Assembly (NCBI RefSeq): GCF_910594005.1
Contig: NC_057817.1
Span: 29,799,001-29,863,000, forward strand
Direction of reading: 5' to 3'
DNA: 64,000 nt
DNA from: Cervus elaphus
Lineage: Eukaryota > Chordata > Mammalia > Artiodactyla > Cervidae
The notes beneath the pieces were generated by a model that saw only the letters and a program-made list of their open reading frames with translations, ran no database searches and was not told where the DNA came from. Position 1 is the first letter of the stretch; every line of letters begins with the position of its first letter. A program made the translations under genes and the position numbers. Below are positions 32,049 to 42,627 of the stretch, piece by piece.

Positions 32049-32504
32049 GAAAGGCTGCGGTTATGGGTAATGAGAAGGACCAGGGGATGACCATGAGAGT
32101 GAGGGGCTCAGAGGGCCAGGTCGTTGGAGAAGAGGCCATGATTCAGAGGCCAGGGACTACGAGGACTGTCTCTGCATGTATTGAGAGGTCTGAGCATCAG
32201 AGCGGGTGACAGTGAGGCAGGAGCCAAAACCTCCAGAAAGAAGGGGAAGTAACCCAGAGATTGACAGACAATAGTGGGGGGCATGGTGGGTGGAACAGTT
32301 TGTCAGCATGAGATTCAAAGCTGAGGGGGTTTCAGAAAGAATGATTTGAAAGCAGCCCTGAGGAATAAGGAGGGCGCCTACAAACCCTCTGGCCTCCAGG
32401 CACGGGGCTGAGGGAGAGAACAGCGCCCCCTTGAGAGGCCCGCAGGGAGGGTGTGCTCAGGGAGAGCCAGGAGGTCAAAGGGGAACTGTGGAGCCCTATC
32501 CCTA

Positions 32505-34064
32505 CATAACCACGACGGTGTGATCACTCACCTAGAGCCAGACATCCTGGAATGTGAAGTCAAGTGGGCCTTAGGAAGCATCACTACGAACAAAGCTAGT
32601 GGAGGTGATGGAATTCCAGTTGAGCTATTTCAAATCCTAAAGGATGATGCTGTGAAAGTGCTGCACTCAATATGCCAGCAAATTTGGAAAACTCAGCAGT
32701 GGCCACAGGACTGGAAAAGGTCAGTTTTCATTCCAATCCCAAAGAAAGGCAATGCCAAAGAATGCTCAAACTACTGCACAATTGCACTCCTCTCACACAC
32801 TAGTAAAGTAATGCTCAAAATTCTCCAAACGAGGCTTCAACAGTACGTGAACCGTGAACTTCCAGATGTTCAAGCTGAATTTAGAAAAGGCAGAGGAACC
32901 AGAGATCAAATTGCCAATATCCATTGGATCATCAAAAAAGCAATAGAGTTCCAGAAAAACATCTACCTTTGATTTACTGACTATGCGAAAGCCTTTGACT
33001 GTGTGGATCACAACAAACTGTGGAAAATTCTTCAAGAGAAGGGAATACCAGACCACTTGACCTGTCTCCTGAGAAATCTGTATGCAGGTCAGGAAGTAAC
33101 AATTAGAACTGGACATGGAACAACAGACTGGTTCCAAATCGGGAAAGGAGTACATCAAGGCTGTATATTGTCACCCTGTTTATTTACCTTGTATGCGGAG
33201 TACATCATGTGAAATGCTGGACTGGATGAAGCACGAGCTGGAATCAAGATTGCCGGGAGAAATATCAATAACCTCAGATATGCAGATGACACCACCCTTA
33301 TGGCAGAAAGTGAAGAAGAACTAAAGAGCCTCTTAATGAAAATAAAAGAGGAGAGTGAAAAAGTTGGCTTAAAACTCAATATTCAGAAAACTAAGATCAT
33401 GGCATCTGGTTCCATCTCTTCATGGCAAATAGATGGGGAAACAATGGAAACAGTGAGAGACTTTATTTTGGGGGGCTCCAAAATCACTGCAGATGGTGAC
33501 TACAGCCACGAAATTAAAAGACACTTGCTCCTTGGAAGAAAAGCTATGACTAACCTAGACAGCATATTAAAAAGCAGAGACATTACTTTACCAACAAAGG
33601 TCTGTCTAGTTAAAGCTATGGTTTTTCCAGTAGTCATGTATGGATGTAAGAGTTGGACTATAAAGAAAGCTGAGCGCCGAAGAATCGATGCTGTTGAACT
33701 GTGGTACTGGAGAAGACTCTTGAGAGTCCCTTGGACTGCAAGGAGATCCAACCAGTCCATCCTAAAGGAAATCAGTCCTGAATACTCATTGGAAGGACTG
33801 ATGCTGAAGCTGAAATGTGAATACTTTGGCCATCTGATGCAAAGAACCGACTCATTGGAAAAGACCCTGATGCTGGGAAAGATTGAAGGCAGGAGGAGAA
33901 GGGGATGGACAGAGGATGAGATGGTTGGATGGCATCACCGACGTGATGGACATGAGTTTGAGTAGGCTCTGGGAGTTGGTGATGGACAGGGACGTGTGCT
34001 GCAGTCCATGGGGTCGCAAAGAGTTGGACACGACTGAGCGACTGAACTGAACTGAACTGAACTG
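32505..34064 (+). mobile_element. BovB (RTE-clade) LINE, 5'-truncated, reverse-transcriptase region
   Basis: Starts within the RT-coding part (cacgacggtgtgatcactca) and ends in the diagnostic actgaactgaactgaactga repeat. A single frame carries recognisable RT motifs, including HQGCILSPCLF near 33155 and YADD near 33279. That frame is broken by TGA at 32970-32972 and 33210-33212, and an apparent 1-base insertion near 33905 ends it at 33965. A short direct repeat atcccta (32498-32504, 34065-34071) may be the target duplication. The copy is inactive (no 5' half) but well preserved. Confidence 0.93.
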
Positions 34065-34490
34065 ATCCCTAGGTCACAGGGAGAGGCCTTGAACTGAGGC
34101 CAGAGAAGTGGAGTCCAGAGCCAAGGTCATCTCTAGAACTGACTGCACCCCTTTCTAACCTTGCCAAAAGACCCATGACCCTTAGTGACAAGCTTCCTGA
34201 CCCCAAACTAGGTGAAGATGCCCACCCTGCTACTCACCCTGTAGCTCTCTAACCAACCACCTAATGCCACCCTTCCAGCAGGAAGACTCTTTGTCTTGAG
34301 TCTATACAAATTGGCTAAAACCCACAAAAAGAACCGTCAGCTCTCCCCAGCCCACTGCTTTTGCAGCACCTTCATTATCTCTGCCCCTTGCTCTCTATAC
34401 GCTTGCTCCCTCCTCAAGTGCTCCATATATGGAAATTCTTTTCCAACCTGCCCTCGGACTCCAGGAATGTTTAAAGAGGCTTGATCCAGG

Positions 34491-34628
34491 GACATCCCTG
34501 GTGGTCCTGTGGTTATGACTCTGCCTTTCTACTGCAGGGGATGTGGGTTCGATCCCTGGTCAGAAAACTAAGATCCCACATGCTGCAGAGTGTGGCCAAA
34601 AATTTAAAAAGAGAAAAAAAAAAAAAAA
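34491..34628 (+). repeat. CHR/Bov-tA SINE
   Basis: gacatccctggtggtcctgt, ggttcgatccctggtcagaa, and a poly(A) tail. Confidence 0.9.
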
Positions 34629-35194
34629 CCGTTATGTCCAGGGGGAGTTTGCTGATGAAGAGCCATGAGCTCAAGAGGATCCAGTGGAAGGGTTTCAGGA
34701 GACAGGACCAAAGCAGGGCATGTGCAGGGATGTGAGGATCAGAATGTGAGAGCCAAAGGGTCATCTCATGTCAAGGGGAGTGACTATACAATATGGTGGC
34801 TGTGTCTATCAAATTACCGCAGAGGGACCCTCTTTTCACTGTAACATTTTATATATTTTGGATTTCATATCCTGTCAATGGAGAAAGTGGTGACTATGTG
34901 GAATGGTCACTGCAGACAGAAGAGAGGAATGAGGCTGAAGACAAGTCAAGGATTTTTCAAAGGAGACTGGAGTCCAGTGGAGGCTAGGAATCAGAAATAT
35001 CCCAGTGGCAAAATCTGCAGGAAAGTGGGATTTTTGTGTTTTCTGTTTCTTCTCTTAGCAGAGTGCAGACGCCTGGTTCTAGGACGAAAAAGGAAGACTG
35101 TGGGCTTAGTGCAAGGATGGGCTTTGTTGAGGTGGCTGGTAAGGTCATCCAACATAGGCTCCAGCTTGAGCAATAATAACATATAAGAGCAAAC

Positions 35195-35395
35195 ACCTCG
35201 GCAGCATTCACAGCGTGCCAGGCACTGTTCTAACTGCTCACACATCTTCAACGCAACCTTTTAAGGTAGGTATTCCCCCACCCCGCCCCCATTTTAATGA
35301 GAGAGTGAGGCTCAGAGAGCTTAAGTGAGTTTCCCAAGTTGTATATGGAAGACCTGTGATTCAAACCCAGGCAGTCCAGCTCCAGAGTCCGCATA
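35195..35395 (+). repeat. MIR SINE
   Basis: cgtgccaggcactgttctaa, gaggctcagagagcttaagt, gattcaaacccaggcagtcc in MIR order. Confidence 0.85.
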
Positions 35396-35399
35396 AACA

Positions 35400-35985
35400 C
35401 AAAGAAGGGGTTGATGCCAGGCGAGCCCCGAAAGAGCAGAGTAAGTGGAATAAGAAGAGTTAAGGGAGGAATTAAGGGGCAGGACTGGAGTTGCAGTGCA
35501 TCCAGAGCGCAGAGGAAAGAGCATGCGGGAGCTGGGATGATGTGAGCGATGGTCTGAGACTGGAAGACTAGATTTCTGTACGGACTTTCGTACTCTGAGG
35601 CTGGCTGCGATGAGCCAGAGGTGAAAGCCCTGGGAGGCGTGAAGATCCACCAACCGGGGAGTGTGGTGGAGAACCACCCACAGGAGCACAATTGAAGGCA
35701 GGTCTCTAATAAGTGCGGCGGATGATTCCTGCAGGAGAGTGAGCCTGAAGGGCAGAGTCAGCCGAAGGCAGCTGGGGCCTAAGACGGCAAAAGCCACCAG
35801 GAAATCGGGTTTCTGTCATTGACTCGTGGGAGAGCTAACAGGATAGCAGTGGGGGCCTTCTCTAAGGCAGAAGCACTCCAAGGAGTTCTTTAAAAGCCTC
35901 ATATTTAAGTTTGCCTCATATGTTCTTTGTGTGAGATTCTTCGACTTGAAAAAATCCTTTCCTACCCAACAATTGGAAAATACAT
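35400..35985. other. Unassigned intergenic DNA
   Basis: Purine-rich, moderately CpG-containing sequence with overlapping open frames on the minus strand (35248-35797). No protein family was recognised. Parts resemble the old unnamed repeat seen at 28.6-30.8 kb. Confidence 0.35.
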
Positions 35986-35987
35986 GG

Positions 35988-36001
35988 CCATCAGGTGGCG
36001 C
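35988..36001 (+). promoter_or_regulatory. Candidate CTCF binding motif
   Basis: ccatcaggtggcgc matches the CTCF core CCASYAGRKGGCRS at all but one position. It lies outside recognised SINEs, in a locally CpG-rich patch between the two convergent genes. Occupancy is unknown. Confidence 0.45.
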
Positions 36002-36004
36002 CCC

Positions 36005-36221
36005 GGCGGCAGCGCCCAGACTGAGAGGTTTGCGGGTCTGAAGTGCCACCGTGTGGCGAGAAGAGGAGATGCAGGGTGCCTCCCTTCACCATCAATGACC
36101 CTTACGAAAGGAATCTGGGCTACTATCTCCTCGCACCTACTGCATGCGTTGCACAAAGGACGGAGAACATGAATATGTGGACTTGGATGGACATTAAACT
36201 GTCTGTTTCAAAAAAAAAAAA
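36005..36221 (+). pseudogene. Possible processed-retrocopy 3' end, source unidentified
   Basis: A CpG-containing, non-SINE segment ends with ATTAAA (36193-36198), 11 bases, then a 12-base A run (36210-36221). That pattern suggests a reverse-transcribed mRNA 3' end. No parent gene was recognised and no clear target duplication was found, so chance remains possible. Confidence 0.25.
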
Positions 36222-36239
36222 CCAGTCTGTTTCCGCTGG

Positions 36240-37490
36240 AATCTCCGCCCCCACCCAAGTCCGGCCCACACCTGGGACTCGTTCGTGGTGGGCACTTTTC
36301 CCACAGCTAGTCCCAAGGCAGGCAGCATTGGCCAAGGAGCAGAATGGACTTGGGCTTCATTTGCCTCTCTCTTCTTGGCCCTTCTGAAGTCAGGACACTT
36401 TGCTGGAGCCCTAGCTCCCCACACCATGCCCTCCGTTTCACTGCTTCATTTCCTCATCCACCCGCACTGTTGTTCACTCAGGGAACATTCACTGGACCCT
36501 TTGTAGGTGTGAAGCAGTGAGCTAGACCAGCCACCCAGGGAGGAGCATGGCAGGCCCCAGCCTTCAGGACTCAGATCTAGTGGGTGATGCCGGTGATGCC
36601 AGTGACGCCAGTCACCAGGTGATGGCTCATAGGAGGACATGGGGAGTGCTATGATGGAGGGTGCCCAGACGCTAGAGGCTCCAGAAGGGGCTAAAACCCA
36701 GTCTTGGGGGTTCAGAGAAGGCTTCTGAGATGAGGTAAGAAAACTGAGGCCCGCAGGGTGGATGTGATGAATCAGGTAGAATGGATGGGGATGAGAGTTC
36801 TAAGCAGAAAAATAAAAATACCAAGGCCTAGCAGTGAAGGATCAAATGGAACATTCTAGCGTAAATATGAGTTTACTATGCCTAGAGGACTAAAAGATGA
36901 GAGGACAGAGGTAAGCAGGAGACTCAAATGTGTGATGCAAAGTTTGGACTTTATCCTGACAGCAAAAATGAGTCATTGAAAGGATCACCATCAGAAGGAT
37001 TCATTTAGAAATAGTGTGCAGAGTGCATGGGAGAGATCCAAGGCTGGAAACTAGGAGGCCGGTAAGGAGGCTGGAGCAATGCTCCAGGCAAGATTCAGTA
37101 GAGCCTGAACCTAGGCCACAGGGGTTTGGTTAGAGGGCATATTATAAAGATTTCCACAACCTCCTTAAGTGGGGAGGTTGTGGGACTTCCACTGGGGTCA
37201 CTCAAACTTCATAAAATATTGCCTTTGAGATCCACCTGAATTGTATGTATATGGTTTTTCCTTTTCTTATTTTTTAAATTATGGAAATATGATAACATAT
37301 TTTATATGTTATCATATAAAATAATATGATAGCATTATTTTATAAGAAATATTCTTTTATCTTTTTCTGGAGACTTGGAAAATATAGAACAAAGTTACAT
37401 ATAGTTCCACAATATATTGCAATTGTTTAAGTAGATAAATTAAGATTTTTAGTTGGAGTGTCAAACTCTCAAAAATTAATAAGATGAATA
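36240..37490. other. Intergenic DNA, old repeat debris
   Basis: 36680-37130 has phrases typical of old dispersed repeats (gtttggactttatcctgaca, aggaggctggagcaatgctc). 37240-37370 is AT-rich. No gene signals. Confidence 0.4.
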
Positions 37491-37493
37491 TGA

Positions 37494-37702
37494 AAAGTGA
37501 AAGTGTTAGTTGCTCAGTTGTGTCAGACTCTGAAACCTCATGTAGCCTGCCAGGCTTCTCTGTCCATGGAATTCTCCAGGCAAGAATACTGGAGTGGGTT
37601 GCCATTTCCTTCTCCAGGGGATGGTCCCGATCCAGGAATTGAACCCAGGTCTCCTGCATTGCAGGCATATTTTTTACCATCTGAGCCATAAGGGAAGCTC
37701 CT
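37494..37702 (-). repeat. BovA2 SINE
   Basis: Reversed copy: gttgctcagttgtgtcagac, ggaattctccaggcaagaat, ctgagccataagggaagctc. Confidence 0.92.
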
Positions 37703-38390
37703 ATATAATGAATTTGCAGAGAAGTAGAAGAATATAGTAGACCTGAATGGCTTTTACTTTTCATTGCAGAGTAATATTCCATTGCATGGGTGTACCACTG
37801 TTAGTTTGTACAATACATTCCCCTTTTGAAGGGTGTTTGGATTATTTCCAGTTTTTGGTAATTAACAAATAAAGCTTTTCTGAACATTTGTGTATGGAGA
37901 GTGGGGAGGGTAATTTGTTTTTGGCCACACCACATGGCTGTGTGATCTCAGTTCCCTGAGCAGGAATTGAACCCATGCCCCCTGCAGTGGAAGCTCAGCT
38001 TCCTAACCACTGGATGACAAGTAAAGTCCCTGTGTTCACATTTTTGTGTGAATACAAATTTTTATTTCTCTAGGATTAATACACAGTAGTAGTATAATTG
38101 CTTTAATATATGTTTAATTTTATAAGAGACAGCCAGTGATGTTCTAGAGGTTGTACCATTTTATCTAATCACTGGCAATGTGTGTGGGATCCAGTTGCTC
38201 CACCTTCTCACCAGTACTTGGCTTTATCGCAGTTTTTTTTTTTTTAATTGGCCATTCTCCTCAGTATATAGTGGCATTTCATGATTTCCTTAAACTGTAT
38301 TTGACTAATGACTACTGATGTTTAACAGATTTTTCATGTGCCAGTTTGCTATTTGTGTATCTTCTTTGGTGAAGTGTCTGTTCAAGGAGC
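37703..38390 (-). repeat. L1 fragment split by a CHR SINE
   Basis: Reversed L1 3' sequence (attgcagagtaatattccat, ggattatttccagtttttgg) continues after 38031 (cctgtgttcacatttttgtg, cctcagtatatagtggcatt). 37917-38031 between the parts is a reversed CHR SINE. Confidence 0.75.
37917..38031 (-). repeat. CHR SINE inside L1
   Basis: Contains agttccctgagcaggaattg and ccactggatgacaagtaaag. Reversed. Confidence 0.85.
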
Positions 38391-38554
38391 TGACTCATTT
38401 GTATGGTTTTTCAATATGCCAAACCATCCATACGTCTATCCCTCACTTGTCCCCAGAGCTGACATCTTCGTGGAAGTCCCTAATGGTGGCCTTCTCAGCA
38501 TGTCCAAAACCAGAACTGCCATCTTCCTGGACTTCCCCAGGGAAGAACTAACCC

Positions 38555-38750
38555 TGGGAGGATTTACTATGTTCCAAACACTGTCCTTAGTGCTTTATAT
38601 GTTTTAAGTAACTTAATCCTCTCAGTCATCCTATGAGGTGAGTACTGTTTTTACCTCCATTTTACACATTGGGAAATGAGGCATAGAAATGTTGGTTGGT
38701 TCACCCAAGTTTGCAGAGCTACAAGCGGACAGTAGGACCATCCAGACACC
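38555..38750 (+). repeat. MIR SINE
   Basis: tactatgttccaaacactgt, catcctatgaggtgagtact, cattttacacattgggaaat. Confidence 0.85.
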
Positions 38751-38986
38751 TGACACTACCATAGATTTTTCCTTCTCTCCTCTCTACATCTGTTCAGTCA
38801 CTAAGTCCTGAACATTGCACCTCCTGAATATTTTATCTCATTGTCTATCTTCCTATCCTTATAATTACTGCTCTGTTTCAAACCATCTTTTCTCTTGCCT
38901 GGACCATTTATTTCCAACTTTCTATTATAGAGATTTTCAACAATACAAAAAAGTAGAATAGAACAATAAATATGTCTATTGCCCAC

Positions 38987-39036
38987 TGTGTGTGTGTGTG
39001 TGTGTGTGCGTGTGTGTGTGTGCGCGTGTGCACACA
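38987..39036. repeat. (TG)n microsatellite
   Basis: TG dinucleotide run with CG interruptions. It abuts a reversed BovA2. Confidence 0.95.
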
Positions 39037-39252
39037 TGCACGAGTCCTCAGTTGTGTTCGACTCTTTGGGACCCCATGGACGGTAGTCCACCAGGCTCCT
39101 CTGCGTATGGAATTTTCCAGGCGAGAATATTGGAGTGGGTTGCCATTTCCTCCTCCAGAATCTTCCTGACTGACCCAGGGGTCAAACCCACATCTCCTGC
39201 ATCTTCTGTATTGGCAGGTGGATTCTTTACCATTGAGCTGTCAGGGAAGCCC
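39037..39252 (-). repeat. BovA2 SINE
   Basis: Reversed: cagttgtgttcgactctttg, ggaattttccaggcgagaat, gagctgtcagggaagccc. Confidence 0.92.
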
Positions 39253-39484
39253 AGATACAACCAACATAAACTCATGACCATTCACTTTATCTATGCCCTC
39301 CACTCCCTGCTGCCACCCAACTGCATTATTTTGAAGTGAATCTCAGGCAGTATGTTAATACATCTATAGATACTTCTGTATGCATCTCTAAAAGATAACT
39401 TTAAAAAAAATCATCACAATTACATGATTAGCATTATGCATTAGCAATATTTCTTTAAATCATCAACTATCTAGTCCAGGTTGG

Positions 39485-39965
39485 TGTAAGTTATCTATTG
39501 CTGTGTAACTATATGTGTTTTAAAGCAACAACATTTATTGTCACTCGGTTGCTGTGGGTCAGGAATTCAGGAGCAGCTTAGCTAGTTCTGGGTCTGTGTC
39601 TCCTGAAATTGCTGTCACTTGAAAGGTTGATAGGTCCTGCAGGATCTGCTTTCCAGGTGGCTCATTCACACTGGCTCGCAAGTCAGAGCTGGCTGTTGAC
39701 TGGAGACTCAGGTCCTCTCCTGAGAGGGCTCACCACCTGGCAGCTTGAGCCACCTCAGAACCTGTGCCTGGTTTTGCTCAGAGCTAGTGAACCAGGGAGC
39801 CAAGGAGGAAGCTTCAATGCCTGTCATGACCAAGCTTCATAAATCGCACACACTTCTGTGGTGTTCCTCCCTCCATCTGTGCCAGCCTGCTTCAATGTAT
39901 ACAGGGTGTGAATACCAGGCCAGGAATTTTTTAGGGGGAGGGAGGCATCCTGGAGAATGGTAACC
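39485..39965. repeat. Possible old interspersed repeat
   Basis: gtaagttatctattgctgtg and gtgggtcaggaattcaggag resemble a common mammalian repeat, but I cannot assign the family. Confidence 0.35.
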
Positions 39966-40074
39966 ACAGGTTGAAGTTGCCCCACGTGTCTCTCATTTAC
40001 AATTGGTTTATTTGAATTAGGATCTAATTCAGTTTTACATCACTGCATTTTCTTGGTAGGGCTCAAACTCCTTT

Positions 40075-40215
40075 TCTTTAATTGGAGGATAATGATAATA
40101 TTGTGATGGTTTTTGTCATACATCAGCGTGAATCAGCCATAGGCGTACATGTGACCCCTCCCCTTACCTCTCTCCCCACCCCTTTCCTGACTCACAACTC
40201 TTAACCTCTAGGTTT
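40075..40215. repeat. Ruminant L1-associated repeat fragment
   Basis: ttaattggaggataatgata, tgaatcagccataggcgtac. The same phrase recurs at about 52355-52425 (aaaggataattgctttacgg, tgaatcagccataggtattt). Confidence 0.55.
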
Positions 40216-40366
40216 CTTTCCCTCCTTTTTTTTTTGTTCTTGCTTCTTCATCTTTTTGTTGTTTAAAGAAACCAGGTTGTTTGTCCTTAGAGTTTTACTA
40301 GATTTTGCTGCCCACCTCCCCATGATGTCATTTACATAGTCCTCCTATGCTTGTCTTTTCTATAAA

Positions 40367-40490
40367 GATCCCCTGGAGAAGGAAATGGCAACCCACTCCA
40401 GTATTCTTGCCTGGGAAATCCCATGAACAGAGGAGCCTGGCGGGCTACAGCCCATGCAGTCGCAAGAGTTGGACATGACTTAGCGGCTAA
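40367..40490 (+). repeat. BovA2 SINE (3' half)
   Basis: gatcccctggagaaggaaat to gagttggacatgacttagcg. Confidence 0.9.
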
Positions 40491-40599
40491 ACCATCAATC
40501 CTCTAATTTCTTCATCTATTAGCTGGAATACTTCTATAGAGAGAAAGTTGAGCTTATTTTTGATTACCCTTAAGTACAGTTTATACAGAAAAGAAAGGA

Positions 40600-40670
40600 T
40601 AGAGGAGACTGGCGGGCTATAGTCCATGGGACTGCAGAGTCGGACACGACTAAGCACTTAGCAGCAGCAG
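40600..40670 (+). repeat. BovA2 SINE 3' fragment
   Basis: ggcgggctatagtccatggg, cggacacgactaagcactta. Confidence 0.85.
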
Positions 40671-41029
40671 CTAGCATCCACCAAAAGTGACCAATATTTT
40701 AAAATATCATCATGAACTTATGGGTTTAAAAAATTTGATTTCAACCCTTTGCTCTTATAATTCTTATTGATGCTCAAATTATCCCATCTTTGGCCAGGAG
40801 AAGCCTCTTTAGCCCCTGAGTCCTTCTGAAGGATACTGCAGTAGTCATCTTTGATAGTTCCTTTGCTTTCTGGCATAACATTATGTTCCAGGTTGATTTT
40901 GTACATTTCCTGGGCTGACCTCTAAGCACCATCTTTCCAAGGAGCTCTGCTTCCTTTTACTGACACATGAGAGAGACCACATCTGGGCGTTAGTATAATA
41001 ATTGCCTTTCAACTAGCCTCTTCCCCATT

Positions 41030-41620
41030 CTACTCTGTAGCCACCTGAAATACGCAAAAACCACTATAATATTTTAAAGTAATTAGCCTCCAACTAATAA
41101 AAATAAACGAGAAAAAAAAAAATTCCAACCACTCCCTCCCTCAAAGCTCTTCAGTGCTTTCAGCTGCCCTCAGGACAGGGCCAGAGCCTTAGCACCCAAA
41201 GGCAGGCCCTAAGTTAGTTCACTTCCTCCTCCTCATGTCCTCCTGGTCCTCTCAAAATGTACAACCCAGCCATTGCAGCTCCCAGTGCACCCCATGCTGA
41301 ATCACACTCCCGTGCATTTTCTCCTACTAATCTCTTGACCTGAAAAGGCCCATTCCCAGTACTGCCCATCTTAACCTCTGACTCGATCTTCGAGATCTCA
41401 CCTTTGCTCACATATCATCTCCTACACACTTTTCCCTGAATCAGGGCACAGGGCTCGCTCTCTCTTGTCCCATGGCCCTGCATTTCCACATAAGAACTTC
41501 ATGTCGGCATGTGGCTTCCTGCGCTGCTCCACTGTGGTGACTGAATAGCAGTAAGTGCCTTATCCATCTTTACCCCCAGCATGGAGCCTGTTACCTGGTG
41601 CCAAGTGGACGCCCTGATTC
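41030..41620 (+). repeat. Old L2 remnant
   Basis: Diffuse L2-like order: gctcttcagtgctttcagct, cctctcaaaatgtacaaccc, cttttccctgaatcagg, acccccagcatggagcctg. Strongly decayed. Confidence 0.4.
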
Positions 41621-42097
41621 CCTGCCTGGTCAGGAGACTGTCTCCTGTCCCAACAGACATCTTTCCACTTCTGATGTCCACCAAGACTTTCCCCACTCTA
41701 ATTCAGTCTGCAGGCCTGCTAGGCCCGGAATGAGTAGCTATGTCACCTCTTAAAATTTTAACTTGTGACTGGTGGGCAGGTTGGGAGGCTAAAATAAAAG
41801 GGAGCTCACTGCCCTGCTCTGGTTACAAAGATAGGGGGTGGGGAACTATCCCTTGAAGCCCCTCCCATTTCCTGCTCCACCTCAGCCAGGACTCAGACAA
41901 AGAGGGAGCTTTTTCCAAAGAGGGTGACGAGCAGAGGGCGAGCGAGCCAAAATGGAGCAAGTGGAATGCATATTTTGGCTTTTAATGGCATACATGAACA
42001 CTATGAAGACGAGGATTTTTATATTTTCACTGATTTCTAGCATCAAGAACAGAGCCTGGCCCAGTGGGCGACCATGAATACTTGCACAATGAGTGGG

Positions 42098-42306
42098 TTG
42101 TGACGCTGTGCTGAGCTGTGTCTGACTCTGGAACGCCATGGACTGCAGTCCACCAGGCTCCTCTGTCCATGGGGATTCTCCAGGCAAGAACACTGGAGTG
42201 GGTTGCCATGCTCTCCTCCAGGGGATCTTCCCAACCTAGGGATCAAATCCAGGCCTCCCGCATTGCAGGTGGATTCTTTACCGTCTGAGCCACCATGGAA
42301 ATCCTT
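42098..42306 (-). repeat. BovA2 SINE just beyond the TMBIM6 3' end
   Basis: Reversed: gctgagctgtgtctgactct, ggggattctccaggcaagaa, ctgagccaccatggaaatcc. Confidence 0.92.
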
Positions 42307-42627
42307 TTTCCAGTATGCATCCTCAAACTTCAAAGCTTGGCTGTATACTGGAACCAGCTATACATGCTGCTGCCATAAACTCCCTACAATAAAGGCTGGG
42401 TGGAAGAGGACAAGAAAAAGGCCTGGGCTGTGTATGGAACAGAGAATATTCCCAACATTTGTGGCAAGCCGGGTCTACAAGAATGGGAGGCCTAAGTGGG
42501 GGTCTCTTTGTTTTTATTGATACCTAGAGCAGAAACTTAACCCTGTCCCACTCCCAGCCCTAAGAACAAGAAGTCGACAGCACCTCAAACTCAGCTGTAG
42601 CCGTGAATTCCACACACACACACCAGA

